From Pedobacter psychrotolerans (GTDB lineage: Bacteria > Bacteroidota > Bacteroidia > Sphingobacteriales > Sphingobacteriaceae), in NCBI RefSeq assembly GCF_004340665.1, contig NZ_SLWO01000002.1, forward strand, positions 663,254-727,253: 64,000 nt of DNA. Reading direction: 5' to 3'. Below, piece after piece: positions 1 to 8,009 of the stretch. How positions within the stretch are numbered: the first letter of the stretch is position 1; the number at the start of each line of letters is the position of its first letter. Position numbers and translations under genes: made by a program. The notes under the pieces are model-generated. The model had not been told where the DNA came from. It made no database searches and saw only the letters and a list, made by a program, of their open reading frames with translations.

Positions 1-2
1 TT

Positions 3-419
3 CATGTTTTTACAGAGGGAAATAAAACAACCTATGAGCGCCTAAAGGAATCAGCCATGAAACTTGGCTCTGCCTTTCAAAAGGTAAATTTCTTAAGAGA
101 TGTAAATGCCGATTTTTATGTATTAAGCCGAACCTATTTTCCCAATGTGGATTTATCCGTATTCACTACATCAGAAAAAACCATTATCGAGAAGGAAATT
201 AGTGCCGAATTTGATGCTGCCCTAAATGGTATCAGGCAATTACCTGCTTCATCAAGAAAAGGTGTATATCTGGCTTACATTTATTACAGAAGGCTTTTTG
301 ATAAAATCAGGAAGAAAACAGCCACACAGATTATGGCCGAGCGGGTCAGGATTTCCAATGTTCAGAAATTTACGTTGATGTTTGGCTCTGTACTAAGAAG
401 CAGATACAATCGGATATAA
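3..419 (+). CDS. crtB: Phytoene synthase (squalene/phytoene synthase family), C-terminal part; 5' end outside the window
   Basis: Phytoene synthase condenses two geranylgeranyl diphosphates to phytoene, the first committed step of carotenoid synthesis. The reading frame is open to the left edge (codons from base 3), so this is the last ~138 residues of a protein normally near 280. Visible is the second aspartate-rich motif in context, LGSAFQKVNFLRDVNADF, where the Asp residues hold the Mg-diphosphate, followed by the typical ending with a conserved FPN, LPASSRKGVYLAY and a basic tail. The internal ATG at 57 is not the true start. It is followed at short distance by the DUF2805 and photolyase-like genes on the same strand, suggesting a light-protection operon. 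Family assignment is firm; CrtB rather than another family member is inferred from the carotenoid genes nearby. Confidence 0.82.
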   Translation, partial: HVFTEGNKTTYERLKESAMKLGSAFQKVNFLRDVNADFYVLSRTYFPNVDLSVFTTSEKTIIEKEISAEFDAALNGIRQLPASSRKGVYLAYIYYRRLFDKIRKKTATQIMAERVRISNVQKFTLMFGSVLRSRYNRI

Positions 420-471
420 CTAAGAGTGTGCAAACACAACTGAAATGTAAAATTAACTTAAAAACGAATTG

Positions 472-759
472 ATGATGATCGATACCAATACATTTTCCCT
501 TACAGAGATAGATAGGATTATTGAGATGGCTTGGGAAGACCGGACCACCTTCGATGCCATTGAGGAACAGTTCGGACTGAAGCATCAGGAAGTGATTGCT
601 TTCATGAGAAAACAAATGAAGGCCAGTAGTTTTAAAATGTGGAGGAAAAGAATGGGAAACAGATCAACCAAACATGCCGCATTAAGAAGCCAAAATATCA
701 GCCGTTTTAAATGCGACCGTCAAAGAAACATCAGCCATAATAAGATCAGCAAAAGATAG
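472..759 (+). CDS. DUF2805 / TIGR03643 family small protein
   Basis: A basic protein of about 95 residues. The first ~60 residues (FSLTEIDRIIEMAWEDRTTF, then FGL followed by VIAFMRKQMK) match the DUF2805 family, which has a helix-turn-helix-like look; the rest is a Lys/Arg-rich tail that may bind nucleic acid. The function is unknown. The frame could start at a TTG (469) or at ATGs at 472 and 475; 472 is chosen as the first ATG. Only three bases separate its stop from the ATG of the photolyase-like gene, so the two are probably translated together. In Bacteroidetes this family often lies beside cryptochrome/photolyase genes, as here. Confidence 0.75.
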   Translation: MMIDTNTFSLTEIDRIIEMAWEDRTTFDAIEEQFGLKHQEVIAFMRKQMKASSFKMWRKRMGNRSTKHAALRSQNISRFKCDRQRNISHNKISKR

Positions 760-762
760 CAT

Positions 763-1908
763 ATGGCATTGCCCCTTTTCACTACAGATTACACCTTGAT
801 TCTAAAAAAAATTAAGGAAATAGATCCTTTGCAATATGCAAAAACGAGAAATTTCATTAATGGATCAGTGAGTTATCTTTCTCCATATATTTCAAGGGGA
901 GTAATCAGCCTGAAACAAGTACAGCAGGAAGTGATCAACAAAGGCTTTGGATTGGAAATTACTCAAAAATTTTTGCAGGAATTGGCCTGGCGTGAATACT
1001 ACCAACGCCTTTGGCAAGCTAAAAAAGATTTAATCTGGGAAGATCTGAAACAACCGCAACCCGATTTTTCACATCATGAGCTAATGGCTTCAATGATAAA
1101 TGCTGAAACGGGCATCAATGCAATTGATCAGCAAATTAAAAACTTATATCATTCAGGCTACATGCACAACCATGTTAGAATGTACGTGGCTTCCATAGTA
1201 TGTAATATCGGTAAAACCCATTGGCTACAGCCTTCAAAATGGTTATATTATCATTTATTAGATGGAGATATTGCCAGTAATACAGCCAGCTGGCAGTGGG
1301 TATCCGGTGCTTTTGCGTCAAAAAAATATTATTGCAATCAAGAAAACATCAATAAATACACTGGCAGCGATCAGCTTAATACATTTTTAGACAAACCTTA
1401 CGAAGAGTTGCCAACATTGCCAATTCCCGATGAACTAAAGGAACGTGTAATTTTACAGCTTAAAACTCCTTTGCCCGAAACACCACTTCCAACTATTGAT
1501 TTGAATAAGCCAACCCTAATTTACAATAGCTATAATCTTGATCCTATTTGGAGATCAGATCAAAATGTAAATCGGGTATTGTTATTAGAACCTTCTCATT
1601 TCTCGAAATATCCGGTCAGTGAGAAGGTAGTGAGCTTTGTTATAGAACTTTCAAAAAACATCCCGGGAATTCAAATCTATACTGGCGAAATTTCAGATTT
1701 AACATCGTTGTACAGAAATAGTCAGCAATCTTTAGAAGAATCCTTTATTTCAAAGACGCATCCTGCGTTTGGCCATTATCCGGGTGTTAAAGACAGTTAC
1801 GACTGGATGTTTCCTGAAGTGACGGGTGAATATCCTTCTTTCTTTAAATACTGGAAAAAATGTAAGCCTTACCTTGACCAAATGATGGGAGAAAGCCAAT
1901 CACTTTAA
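763..1908 (+). CDS. Photolyase/cryptochrome-like protein with the FAD-binding domain at the N-terminus
   Basis: 381 residues. Residues ~35-225 carry the FAD-binding half of DNA photolyases: SYLSPYISRG, LAWREYYQRLWQ, GYMHNHVRMYVAS and DGDIASNTASWQW are all recognisable. The usual N-terminal Rossmann antenna domain is absent: the FAD domain begins within 30 residues of the start. Instead residues ~240-381 form an alpha/beta-looking segment (NRVLLLEPSHF, then PVSEKVVSFVIELSKNI and IQIYTGEI) that resembles part of an antenna domain moved to the C-terminus. Likely role: light-dependent DNA repair or blue-light sensing in the cytoplasm. It lies between DUF2805 and an FeS-type photolyase on the same strand. 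FAD domain is confident; the permutation is an inference. Confidence 0.8.
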   Translation: MALPLFTTDYTLILKKIKEIDPLQYAKTRNFINGSVSYLSPYISRGVISLKQVQQEVINKGFGLEITQKFLQELAWREYYQRLWQAKKDLIWEDLKQPQPDFSHHELMASMINAETGINAIDQQIKNLYHSGYMHNHVRMYVASIVCNIGKTHWLQPSKWLYYHLLDGDIASNTASWQWVSGAFASKKYYCNQENINKYTGSDQLNTFLDKPYEELPTLPIPDELKERVILQLKTPLPETPLPTIDLNKPTLIYNSYNLDPIWRSDQNVNRVLLLEPSHFSKYPVSEKVVSFVIELSKNIPGIQIYTGEISDLTSLYRNSQQSLEESFISKTHPAFGHYPGVKDSYDWMFPEVTGEYPSFFKYWKKCKPYLDQMMGESQSL

Positions 1909-2006
1909 TCATTATCAGAGAAACCAGCGATACACCAGCGACGTATATCATAGTTAACAGATCCTAAATTAAGCTCTATTTAATATTCAGTGATCATCCC
2001 GTAATC

Positions 2007-3554
2007 ATGAAGAAAAAATACCAAACCCTCCGGCTCATTCTTGGCGATCAACTTAACCTAAAACATTCATGGTTTTTAAAGGCTGATCCATCTATTCTTC
2101 ATGTCATGATGGAAGTAAAAACCGAGACTGACTATGTTTGGCACCATATTCAAAAGGCCTGTGCTTTTTTTGCAGCGATGGAAGATTTTGCTGAAACCAT
2201 CAACAGCAAAGGATTTGATACGCTTTACCTCCACCTTGATCATCCTGACAACAAACAAAGTTTTTCAGAAAACCTTAGTGAGTTAATTAAAAAGCATGGT
2301 ATTGAAGCATTTCATTACCAGCTTCCAGATGAGTACAGGCTGGATCAGCAGATGAATGATTTTTGTCGCAGCCTTGATATTCCCTCGCATAGTTTCGATA
2401 GTGAACATTTCTATACTGGCAGAACTGAACTGGCAGATTTTTTTTCGGGGAAGAAAGAACTGATTATGGAAAGTTTTTATCGGGCCATGCGGGTAAAACA
2501 CCAGATTTTAATTAATAATGATCATGATCCGGAAGCAGGGAAATGGAATTTTGATGTAGAAAACCGAAAAAAACTACCGAAGAACCACAAACCTAATCCT
2601 CCTTTACTATTCGACAATGATGTAAGAAAACCCTACGATCGGATCACTAAAGCAAAGGTAAAAACCATTGGCCATATCGAACCGCAATATTTACAATGGC
2701 CAATAAACAGAAAACAATCACTTCAACTTCTTCATTATTTCTGCGAAAATTGCCTGCCGCTATTTGGTACCTTTCAGGATGCGATGCATACAGATGAGTG
2801 GTCGCTTTATCATTCCCGCCTATCATTTAGCATGAATACGAAGTTAATTTCGCCCACGGAAGTTGTGAATACAGCTTTAGCTACCTGGGAAAAAGATAAA
2901 AAATTGATTGCCTTGAATCAGATTGAGGGCTTCATCAGGCAGATTTTAGGCTGGCGAGAATACATGAGGGGTATTTATTGGATGAAGATGCCTGAATTTG
3001 AAACACTCAATTACTTTAATTACAACAAAAAACTCCCGTCATGGTATTGGACAGGTGAAACCAAAATGAACTGTTTAAAGCATTCCATTTCTCAATCTTT
3101 GGATCATGCTTATGCCCATCATATTCAACGCTTAATGATCACCGGAAATTTTGCACTTCTGGCTGGCATCAATCCAGATGATGTGGATTTTTGGTATTTA
3201 AGCATTTATATCGATGCCATACAATGGGTAGAAATCACCAATACCCGGGGCATGAGTCAATATGCTGATGGTGGAATCATAGGGTCGAAACCTTACACCG
3301 CATCGGCGAACTATATCCACAAAATGAGTAATTACTGTGAAAGTTGTAAATATGACCGAAATGATAAAGTAGGAGAAAATGCCTGCCCCTTTAACAGTTT
3401 GTACTGGGATTTCCACGACCGCCACAGAGAAAAACTTCAGCATAACCACCGCCTTTCAATGGTGTATCGCCTTTGGGATAAAATGAAACCTGAACTTAAA
3501 TCAGCAGTTTTACAGCGGGCAAATGACTGTTTGGAAAATCTGGATAATTTATAG
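2007..3554 (+). CDS. Cryptochrome/photolyase of the iron-sulfur (FeS-BCP, PhrB-like) class
   Basis: 515 residues. The N-terminal Rossmann-type domain starts TLRLILGDQLN, typical of the DUF523/PhrB-like class. The C-terminal catalytic domain carries the FAD-binding part and four cysteines at residues 356, 444, 447 and 460. These have the same spacing as the four [4Fe-4S] ligands of Agrobacterium PhrB (350, 438, 441, 454), all shifted by six, so an iron-sulfur cluster is very likely. PhrB-type enzymes repair (6-4) photoproducts using light; a photoreceptor role is also possible. It follows the permuted photolyase-like gene after 98 bases on the same strand and is probably part of the same light-protection group. 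The start at 2007 gives a standard N-terminus. Confidence 0.9.
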   Translation: MKKKYQTLRLILGDQLNLKHSWFLKADPSILHVMMEVKTETDYVWHHIQKACAFFAAMEDFAETINSKGFDTLYLHLDHPDNKQSFSENLSELIKKHGIEAFHYQLPDEYRLDQQMNDFCRSLDIPSHSFDSEHFYTGRTELADFFSGKKELIMESFYRAMRVKHQILINNDHDPEAGKWNFDVENRKKLPKNHKPNPPLLFDNDVRKPYDRITKAKVKTIGHIEPQYLQWPINRKQSLQLLHYFCENCLPLFGTFQDAMHTDEWSLYHSRLSFSMNTKLISPTEVVNTALATWEKDKKLIALNQIEGFIRQILGWREYMRGIYWMKMPEFETLNYFNYNKKLPSWYWTGETKMNCLKHSISQSLDHAYAHHIQRLMITGNFALLAGINPDDVDFWYLSIYIDAIQWVEITNTRGMSQYADGGIIGSKPYTASANYIHKMSNYCESCKYDRNDKVGENACPFNSLYWDFHDRHREKLQHNHRLSMVYRLWDKMKPELKSAVLQRANDCLENLDNL

Positions 3555-3650
3555 AAACATTAGTATGTTTTGTAAAAACGATGCAAAGACAACATATCAT
3601 TTAATTTACTATATGATATTACCAAGGCAATAAATTAGCACCTATAAAAA

Positions 3651-4898
3651 TCATTCATTTCCAGTCTTAAAATCGATGAGGTATGGCTTTATCCTGGCGC
3701 CGTTCAAATCCCTAAATCCTTCTCCTATTACAAGCTGATATCGTTTGTTAGGTTTCAGCTCCACTTCAAATTCTGCAGATTTGCCATCTTCCGAGAATCC
3801 AATAACTTTTTTTATACGCATGGAACTATCCTGACCTAACGGACCTTGTTCAAAGCTTCTATAGCGCTTGTCCATCGGTTTTGAAAACTTAACTGTAATT
3901 TTGTAATTCAACGAATCAATTTCGTGCTCTGATTTTGTAACGATTCCATTAATAACTGAAGGACGATTTTTTTCATAAGCACGCTTTAAACTCTTTACTT
4001 TTTTATCAAAATATCCAGATTGATCTACATAGTTGTATAAAGCTTCCATATTATTATAATCAAGTTCGATCATCTCTTTAATTGCCTTGGTTTTATCAAT
4101 TGTATTTAAATGATACCGCTGGGCAATGGCATATCCAACATAATAGCCAAGATCCCTGACACCAAATTGGTTTTCCGCATTACTGTATAGCCAAAATCCA
4201 TTTCCTGTATTAAACATTTGTGTAGCAAAATCCTGCTTCACCGTAACCGGATTTGATTTACCAAAGGCAAGTGCAGGAAGAGTTGAATGGGTTGACATCG
4301 CTTGCTCGGAAATAAATTCAGCTACCCCTTCCAGAACACATTGTGCTAAAAGATTATCTCCCATACTTGTTTTTTGCTGGGTATGTACATACTCATGGAT
4401 GTTGGTGAATACTAAATTATCCAGATGCTCATCGTCCATTGCAATCTCACTTCCAATAAGGACCATATTACCCAATGTTGTTCCACCGCTCCTAAATGCA
4501 CCAATGGTAAAATAAATTTCTGCTGGTTTTAATGCCGGGTAAAGCTGCTTCAATATCGAAATCTTGCTGGCTATAGCAGTTGCATAATCATTAACCCTTA
4601 GAGTATTCTTACGTATGGAATTGAAATATGCTTGTTTTTGACTGATGGCATCAATATAGGATTTGGCCGTATAACTTCTGGCCTGCATCATCGCTTTTAG
4701 TCCGGGCGTACCTTTCTGAATAAATAAATTATTTAGGTAAGCATACTGCGCTACAGTATCTTTTGTCGCAATGATCTTATCGTAAGCTACCCAGAAATGA
4801 TCAATATCAGCAGTAACCAAACTAACATTTTGTTGCGCCCTTACCTTTTGGTTAATGGAAATAAAAAAAATGACTGCAAAAAGGATATTTCTATTCAT
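3651..4898 (-). CDS. Exported predicted zinc metalloprotease with a C-terminal Ig-like domain
   Basis: About 415 residues. The start ATG at 4898 is preferred over the upstream GTG at 4913 because it gives a clean signal peptide (MNRNILFAVIFFIS ... RAQ). Mid-protein, near residues 168-172, there is a zinc motif HEYVH followed by HTQQ, and ~25 residues later EGVAEFISE, which can supply the third ligand; this is the gluzincin pattern seen in DUF2268 and GldB-like proteins. The last ~100 residues (ITVKFSKPMDKR ... FKTG) look like a beta-sandwich of the Big_5/Ig-like type. Probably periplasmic or outer-membrane facing. The substrate is unknown. It stands alone, convergent with the photolyase gene. 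Confidence 0.6.
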   Translation of the reverse strand: MNRNILFAVIFFISINQKVRAQQNVSLVTADIDHFWVAYDKIIATKDTVAQYAYLNNLFIQKGTPGLKAMMQARSYTAKSYIDAISQKQAYFNSIRKNTLRVNDYATAIASKISILKQLYPALKPAEIYFTIGAFRSGGTTLGNMVLIGSEIAMDDEHLDNLVFTNIHEYVHTQQKTSMGDNLLAQCVLEGVAEFISEQAMSTHSTLPALAFGKSNPVTVKQDFATQMFNTGNGFWLYSNAENQFGVRDLGYYVGYAIAQRYHLNTIDKTKAIKEMIELDYNNMEALYNYVDQSGYFDKKVKSLKRAYEKNRPSVINGIVTKSEHEIDSLNYKITVKFSKPMDKRYRSFEQGPLGQDSSMRIKKVIGFSEDGKSAEFEVELKPNKRYQLVIGEGFRDLNGARIKPYLIDFKTGNE

Positions 4899-5016
4899 AT
4901 AACCAATAGACACTTGAAAAATAATAGTGTGACATTAATGATTTTTTTAATGCTTAATTTTCAGCTTTTTACCTCATTAAACAAAGACTTAATGATAAAA
5001 TACTCATCAATTACTC

Positions 5017-5055
5017 AAAAACAGAATAAGCGGCAAATGCCGCTTATTCTGTTTT
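5017..5055 (-). terminator. Rho-independent terminator after the SDR gene
   Basis: A perfect 15-pair hairpin (ACAGAATAAGCGGCA, loop AA, TGCCGCTTATTCTGT) with T/A runs on both sides. It sits 27 bases past the SDR stop codon on the minus strand. Because it is symmetrical it could also work from the other side. Confidence 0.85.
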
Positions 5056-5081
5056 AACTATTTCAAAATGATATTGCCAAT

Positions 5082-5825
5082 TTACTTTAATGCATAGTTA
5101 AGGTAACCGCCATCAGCTATAATTTCTGTTCCGGTAATAAAGCTTGCAGCATCAGACGCCAGGAACAATACTGTTTTTGCAATTTCATCTGGATTACCCA
5201 GCCTTTGCAAAGCTGTAGCAGCAGCTAAAAAATCTTTTGCTTCTGACGGTACAGCATTTTCTAAACCTGGTGTTGCTACAGGTCCCGGGCTAACAATGTT
5301 GACACGAATTTTTCTTCCTGCCAGTTCATTTGCAGCAATCTGGGCAATTTTATTCAGTGCTCCTTTAGTCGCAGAATATACGCTTGCACCCAAATTTGCA
5401 GCTGTTGCTACTGTTGAAGAGGTAAACAATACCGAGGCTCCGTCTGACAGGTGAGGAAGTAAATTTTGCAAGGTGAAAAAATGTCCTTTTACGTTGGTAT
5501 TGAATTGTGCATCAAAATTTGCCTCGCTAACTTTTTCTATAGGTTCAAATGTTGCAATACCTGCATTCAGAAAAAGAACATCTACTTTGCTTCCACTTTC
5601 GGCAATTGTTTTTTCCAAGATAGAAATATCAGGAAGTTTCGATGTGTCGCATAACACAGTGTTCAATTTAGGGTTATTTATTTCTGCGGATGCCTTTTGA
5701 AGATTTTCGGTATTTCTACCTGTTATCCAAACGTTGGCACCTGCGGCAATAAATGCTTTTGCTGTTGCAAATCCGATTCCAGTAGTTCCTCCTGTTATAA
5801 CGACGTTTTTATTTGTAAAGTCCAT
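5082..5825 (-). CDS. Short-chain dehydrogenase/reductase (SDR family)
   Basis: 247 residues from the ATG at 5825; an in-frame upstream start would add 12 residues that do not fit the family. Classical SDR signatures are present in order: the NAD(P)-binding TGGTTGIG at residues 11-18, NAG at 87-89, the catalytic Ser near 137, and Tyr150/Lys154 in YSATK. The C-terminus carries the usual DEIAKTVLFLASDAASFITG and DGGY. It should be a cytosolic NAD(P)-dependent oxidoreductase; the substrate cannot be told. It is divergent from an HxlR regulator with a palindrome-rich gap between, so the HxlR protein very likely controls it, a common pairing for quinone or aldehyde stress. Confidence 0.9.
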   Translation of the reverse strand: MDFTNKNVVITGGTTGIGFATAKAFIAAGANVWITGRNTENLQKASAEINNPKLNTVLCDTSKLPDISILEKTIAESGSKVDVLFLNAGIATFEPIEKVSEANFDAQFNTNVKGHFFTLQNLLPHLSDGASVLFTSSTVATAANLGASVYSATKGALNKIAQIAANELAGRKIRVNIVSPGPVATPGLENAVPSEAKDFLAAATALQRLGNPDEIAKTVLFLASDAASFITGTEIIADGGYLNYALK

Positions 5826-5877
5826 GATTATCTTTAATTGTTTAAGCTGTAAAGGTATCATGAATCAATTTATTTCA

Positions 5878-5925
5878 GTTACTTTGTAACCGAAAGTAAC
5901 AGTAACTTTCGAGTAACTAAGTAAC
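5878..5925. promoter_or_regulatory. Palindrome cluster between SDR and HxlR genes: probable HxlR operator
   Basis: Three GTAAC-based sites lie back to back: GTTAC-TTT-GTAAC at 5878-5890, the near-perfect inverted repeat CGAAAGTaACAGTaACTTTCG core at 5891-5911 (arms CGAAAGT/ACTTTCG), and GTAACTAAGTAAC at 5913-5925. The cluster ends two bases before the HxlR start codon and is ~50 bases from the SDR start, so binding here could control both genes. HxlR proteins bind such repeats as dimers; the link is inferred from position. Confidence 0.7.
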
Positions 5926-5927
5926 TT

Positions 5928-6278
5928 ATGATTGAAGATCACTGTCAATTAGGACACAAAAAAGAGATCATGGCTGTCCATGATGCAATGGATGTACTGA
6001 ATGGGAAATGGAAAATATCCATCATCTCATCCATTTGCTATTATAACAAAAGAAGATTTTCTGATATTTTGAATGATGTACAAGGCATATCAAACAAAAT
6101 GCTAAGTAAGGAATTAAAGGAGTTGGAAATCAATAAATTGATAAAGCGAACAGTATTAGAAACTCAGCCTATATCGGTTCAATATCAATTAACAGAATAT
6201 GGCATGACTTTGAAAACCATTATTAATGATCTGACAGAATGGGGATTAGCGCACCGAAAAGTAATTGTTGGCAAATAA
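5928..6278 (+). CDS. HxlR-family winged-helix transcriptional regulator
   Basis: 116 residues covering one HxlR winged helix: VLNGKWKISIISSICY, RRFSDILNDVQGISNKMLSK as recognition region, then the wing VQYQLTEYGMTLK and a C-terminal dimerisation helix (NDLTEWG). HxlR proteins often sense electrophiles or aldehydes through an N-terminal Cys; here a Cys is present at position 6 in DHCQLGH. It is divergent from the SDR gene and its start codon abuts the palindrome cluster, which suggests autoregulation as well as control of the SDR. Confidence 0.88.
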   Translation: MIEDHCQLGHKKEIMAVHDAMDVLNGKWKISIISSICYYNKRRFSDILNDVQGISNKMLSKELKELEINKLIKRTVLETQPISVQYQLTEYGMTLKTIINDLTEWGLAHRKVIVGK

Positions 6279-6335
6279 ATTTGATCCTGCTTTCGGTGAA
6301 AAAGTTCAAGTCGTTCAAATTCCCTATGCTTTAGA

Positions 6336-6368
6336 AAATAAAAAGCCCCACTCGGACGGAGTGGGGCT
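6336..6368 (-). terminator. Terminator after the distal tRNA-Asn copy
   Basis: On the minus strand AGCCCCACTC pairs with GAGTGGGGCT around a five-base loop and is followed by TTTTTATTTT. It lies 17 bases beyond the 3' end of the tRNA at 6385. Confidence 0.85.
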
Positions 6369-6384
6369 AGCTGATAAGAATCAG

Positions 6385-6458
6385 CTCCCTCTGCTGGGCT
6401 CGAACCAGCGACCCTCTGATTAACAGTCAGATGCTCTAACCAGCTGAGCTAAGAAGGA
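6385..6458 (-). tRNA. tRNA-Asn (GTT), copy 1
   Basis: The minus strand reads TCCTTCT as 5' acceptor arm, D arm AGCTGGTTAGA, anticodon arm CTGACTGTTAATCAG (anticodon GTT), and T arm GCTGGTTCGAGCCCAGC. The acceptor is closed by AGAGGGA and discriminator G, all seven pairs possible (one G-U). No CCA is encoded. Identical over all 74 bases to the copy at 6546-6619. Confidence 0.95.
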
Positions 6459-6513
6459 ATTTATTCTGGTTGGTATTATATGTTTTGCTAAAATCATTTA
6501 GCAAGTTTGTCAT

Positions 6514-6544
6514 AAAAAATCCCCACATCACTGTGAGGATTTTT
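6514..6544 (-). terminator. Terminator between the two tRNA-Asn copies
   Basis: On the minus strand AAATCCTCACA and TGTGGGGATTT form a stem with one G-U pair, followed by TTTT. It lies directly after the tRNA at 6546, so each tRNA copy has its own terminator and may be its own transcription unit. Confidence 0.75.
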
Positions 6545-6545
6545 G

Positions 6546-6619
6546 CTCCCTCTGCTGGGCTCGAACCAGCGACCCTCTGATTAACAGTCAGATGCTCTAA
6601 CCAGCTGAGCTAAGAAGGA
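6546..6619 (-). tRNA. tRNA-Asn (GTT), copy 2
   Basis: Same cloverleaf and the same 74 bases as the copy at 6385-6458, anticodon GTT, no encoded CCA. The two genes are in tandem, separated by 87 bases that hold a terminator, which points to a segmental duplication. Confidence 0.95.
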
Positions 6620-6764
6620 GTGCCGGTTGTTTCCCAAATCGAAGTTTTCAATACTTTTCAGCTTGCAAACCCTTGTTCGTTTTGGGAATGCAATATTAGG
6701 GCTTTTAAATTATTTATGCAATATTTGCAGTGAAAAATTTTTAAAAAAATTCAAATTAAAATAT

Positions 6765-7685
6765 ATGAGCCTGATAATCATAGGTACTGTAGCGTTCGAT
6801 GCTATTGAAACTCCATTCGGAAAAACAGATAAAATTGTTGGTGGCGCTGCAACATACGCTAGTTTAGCTGCATCTTACTTCTATAATCAAGCAAAAATTG
6901 TTGCTGTAGTAGGTGATGATTTTCAAAAAGCAGATATAGATACCTTCACTAAACATGGAATAGATACCGAAGGCTTGCAGATTAAGGCTGGCGAAAAATC
7001 ATTTTTCTGGTCAGGCAAATACCATAATGATATGAATAGCCGCGATACCCTAATTACAGAATTAAATGTGTTGGAAAATTTTGATCCGATCATTCCGGAA
7101 AGCTACCAGGACTGCGAATTCTTGATGTTAGGTAACCTAACCCCACAAGTACAGCAAACCGTGATTAAACGCCTTAAAAATCGCCCTAAGTTGATTGTAA
7201 TGGACACCATGAACTTCTGGATGGATATTATGATGGATGATTTACTAGAAACCATTAAAATGGTGGATGTTTTAACCATCAATGATGCAGAAGCACGTCA
7301 ACTTTCAGGCGAATATTCATTGGTTAAAGCCGCTAAAAAAATCCTGACGATGGGACCTAAGTATTTAATCATTAAAAAAGGTGAACATGGTGCTTTGTTA
7401 TTTCATGAAGATCAGATTTTCTCTGCACCAGCATTGCCTCTGGCAGAAGTTTTCGATCCAACTGGAGCAGGCGATACTTTCGCAGGCGGATTTATTGGCT
7501 ATATGGCTAAAGTAGGTACCATCAATTTTAATAACATGAAAAATGCCATTATTTATGGATCAGCACTTGCATCATTCTGTGTAGAAAAATTTGGAACAGA
7601 AAGGTTATTAAATTTAACAGACAAAGAGGTTGCGGATAGAATCCAGGAGTTTGTAAGCTTAAGCGCCTTCACTATTGAAGCTTAA
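6765..7685 (+). CDS. PfkB-family carbohydrate/nucleoside kinase
   Basis: 306 residues from the ATG at 6765 (MSLIIIGTVAFDAIETPFG); the frame is open further upstream but that stretch has no family similarity. The ribokinase fold is shown by the N-terminal GGAATYASLAAS substrate-binding region (residues 27-38), KKGEHGALL near 204, and the anion-hole motif DPTGAGDTFAGGF at 231-243 with Asp237 as the catalytic base. It phosphorylates a sugar or nucleoside in the cytosol; which one cannot be told. It stands alone next to the tRNA pair. Confidence 0.88.
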   Translation: MSLIIIGTVAFDAIETPFGKTDKIVGGAATYASLAASYFYNQAKIVAVVGDDFQKADIDTFTKHGIDTEGLQIKAGEKSFFWSGKYHNDMNSRDTLITELNVLENFDPIIPESYQDCEFLMLGNLTPQVQQTVIKRLKNRPKLIVMDTMNFWMDIMMDDLLETIKMVDVLTINDAEARQLSGEYSLVKAAKKILTMGPKYLIIKKGEHGALLFHEDQIFSAPALPLAEVFDPTGAGDTFAGGFIGYMAKVGTINFNNMKNAIIYGSALASFCVEKFGTERLLNLTDKEVADRIQEFVSLSAFTIEA

Positions 7686-7775
7686 CCAATTTAAATAGCA
7701 ATTGGAAAATTCCAATTGTAAGTGATTGCCGCAGATTTGCAGATATTGATGATCTGTACATTTGCGGCATTCTTG

Positions 7776-8009
7776 TTATATCATCTTAGCAACCGGAGTA
7801 AACTTCTCAAAAACGGCTTCGGTATGAGGCGCATCCTGCAGCTCATCAGTTAGATCCTGCCCTGCCCAATGCTCATAGTGCTTGCCGTTACGCCATAAGC
7901 GACTATCGGTCATATCATATATAAAACCTTTGTAAGCCACCCAAATCTGAGGTTTATCCTGTCCGTTTCGCAAAGCCAATTGCTGTTTGGTATATACAGG
8001 CAATTCCAT
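7776..8009 (-). CDS. Cytochrome b5-like heme-binding protein, coupled to the lycopene cyclase gene
   Basis: 77 residues, just one soluble cytochrome b5-like domain. The pattern WVAYKGFIYDMTDSRLWRNG, then HYEHWAGQDLT (residues 44-54) and APHTEAVFEKF (60-70) is that of small bacterial b5 proteins, with His47 and His62 as likely heme ligands. Its start codon overlaps the stop of the lycopene cyclase gene in the sequence TAATG, so the two are translationally coupled. An inferred role is electron supply for a carotenoid-modifying enzyme such as the CrtZ-type hydroxylase at 14.6 kb, but no direct evidence is in the sequence. Confidence 0.8.
   Translation of the reverse strand: MELPVYTKQQLALRNGQDKPQIWVAYKGFIYDMTDSRLWRNGKHYEHWAGQDLTDELQDAPHTEAVFEKFTPVAKMI

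Noticed and set aside
3593..3618. ATATCAT/ATGATAT dyad between the photolyase and the metalloprotease genes
   Set aside because: All A/T, long loop and no T run; too weak to call a terminator or an operator.
6627..6764. Upstream extension of the PfkB kinase frame
   Set aside because: The extra 46 residues have no similarity to the family and begin inside the tRNA flank; the ATG at 6765 gives the standard N-terminus.
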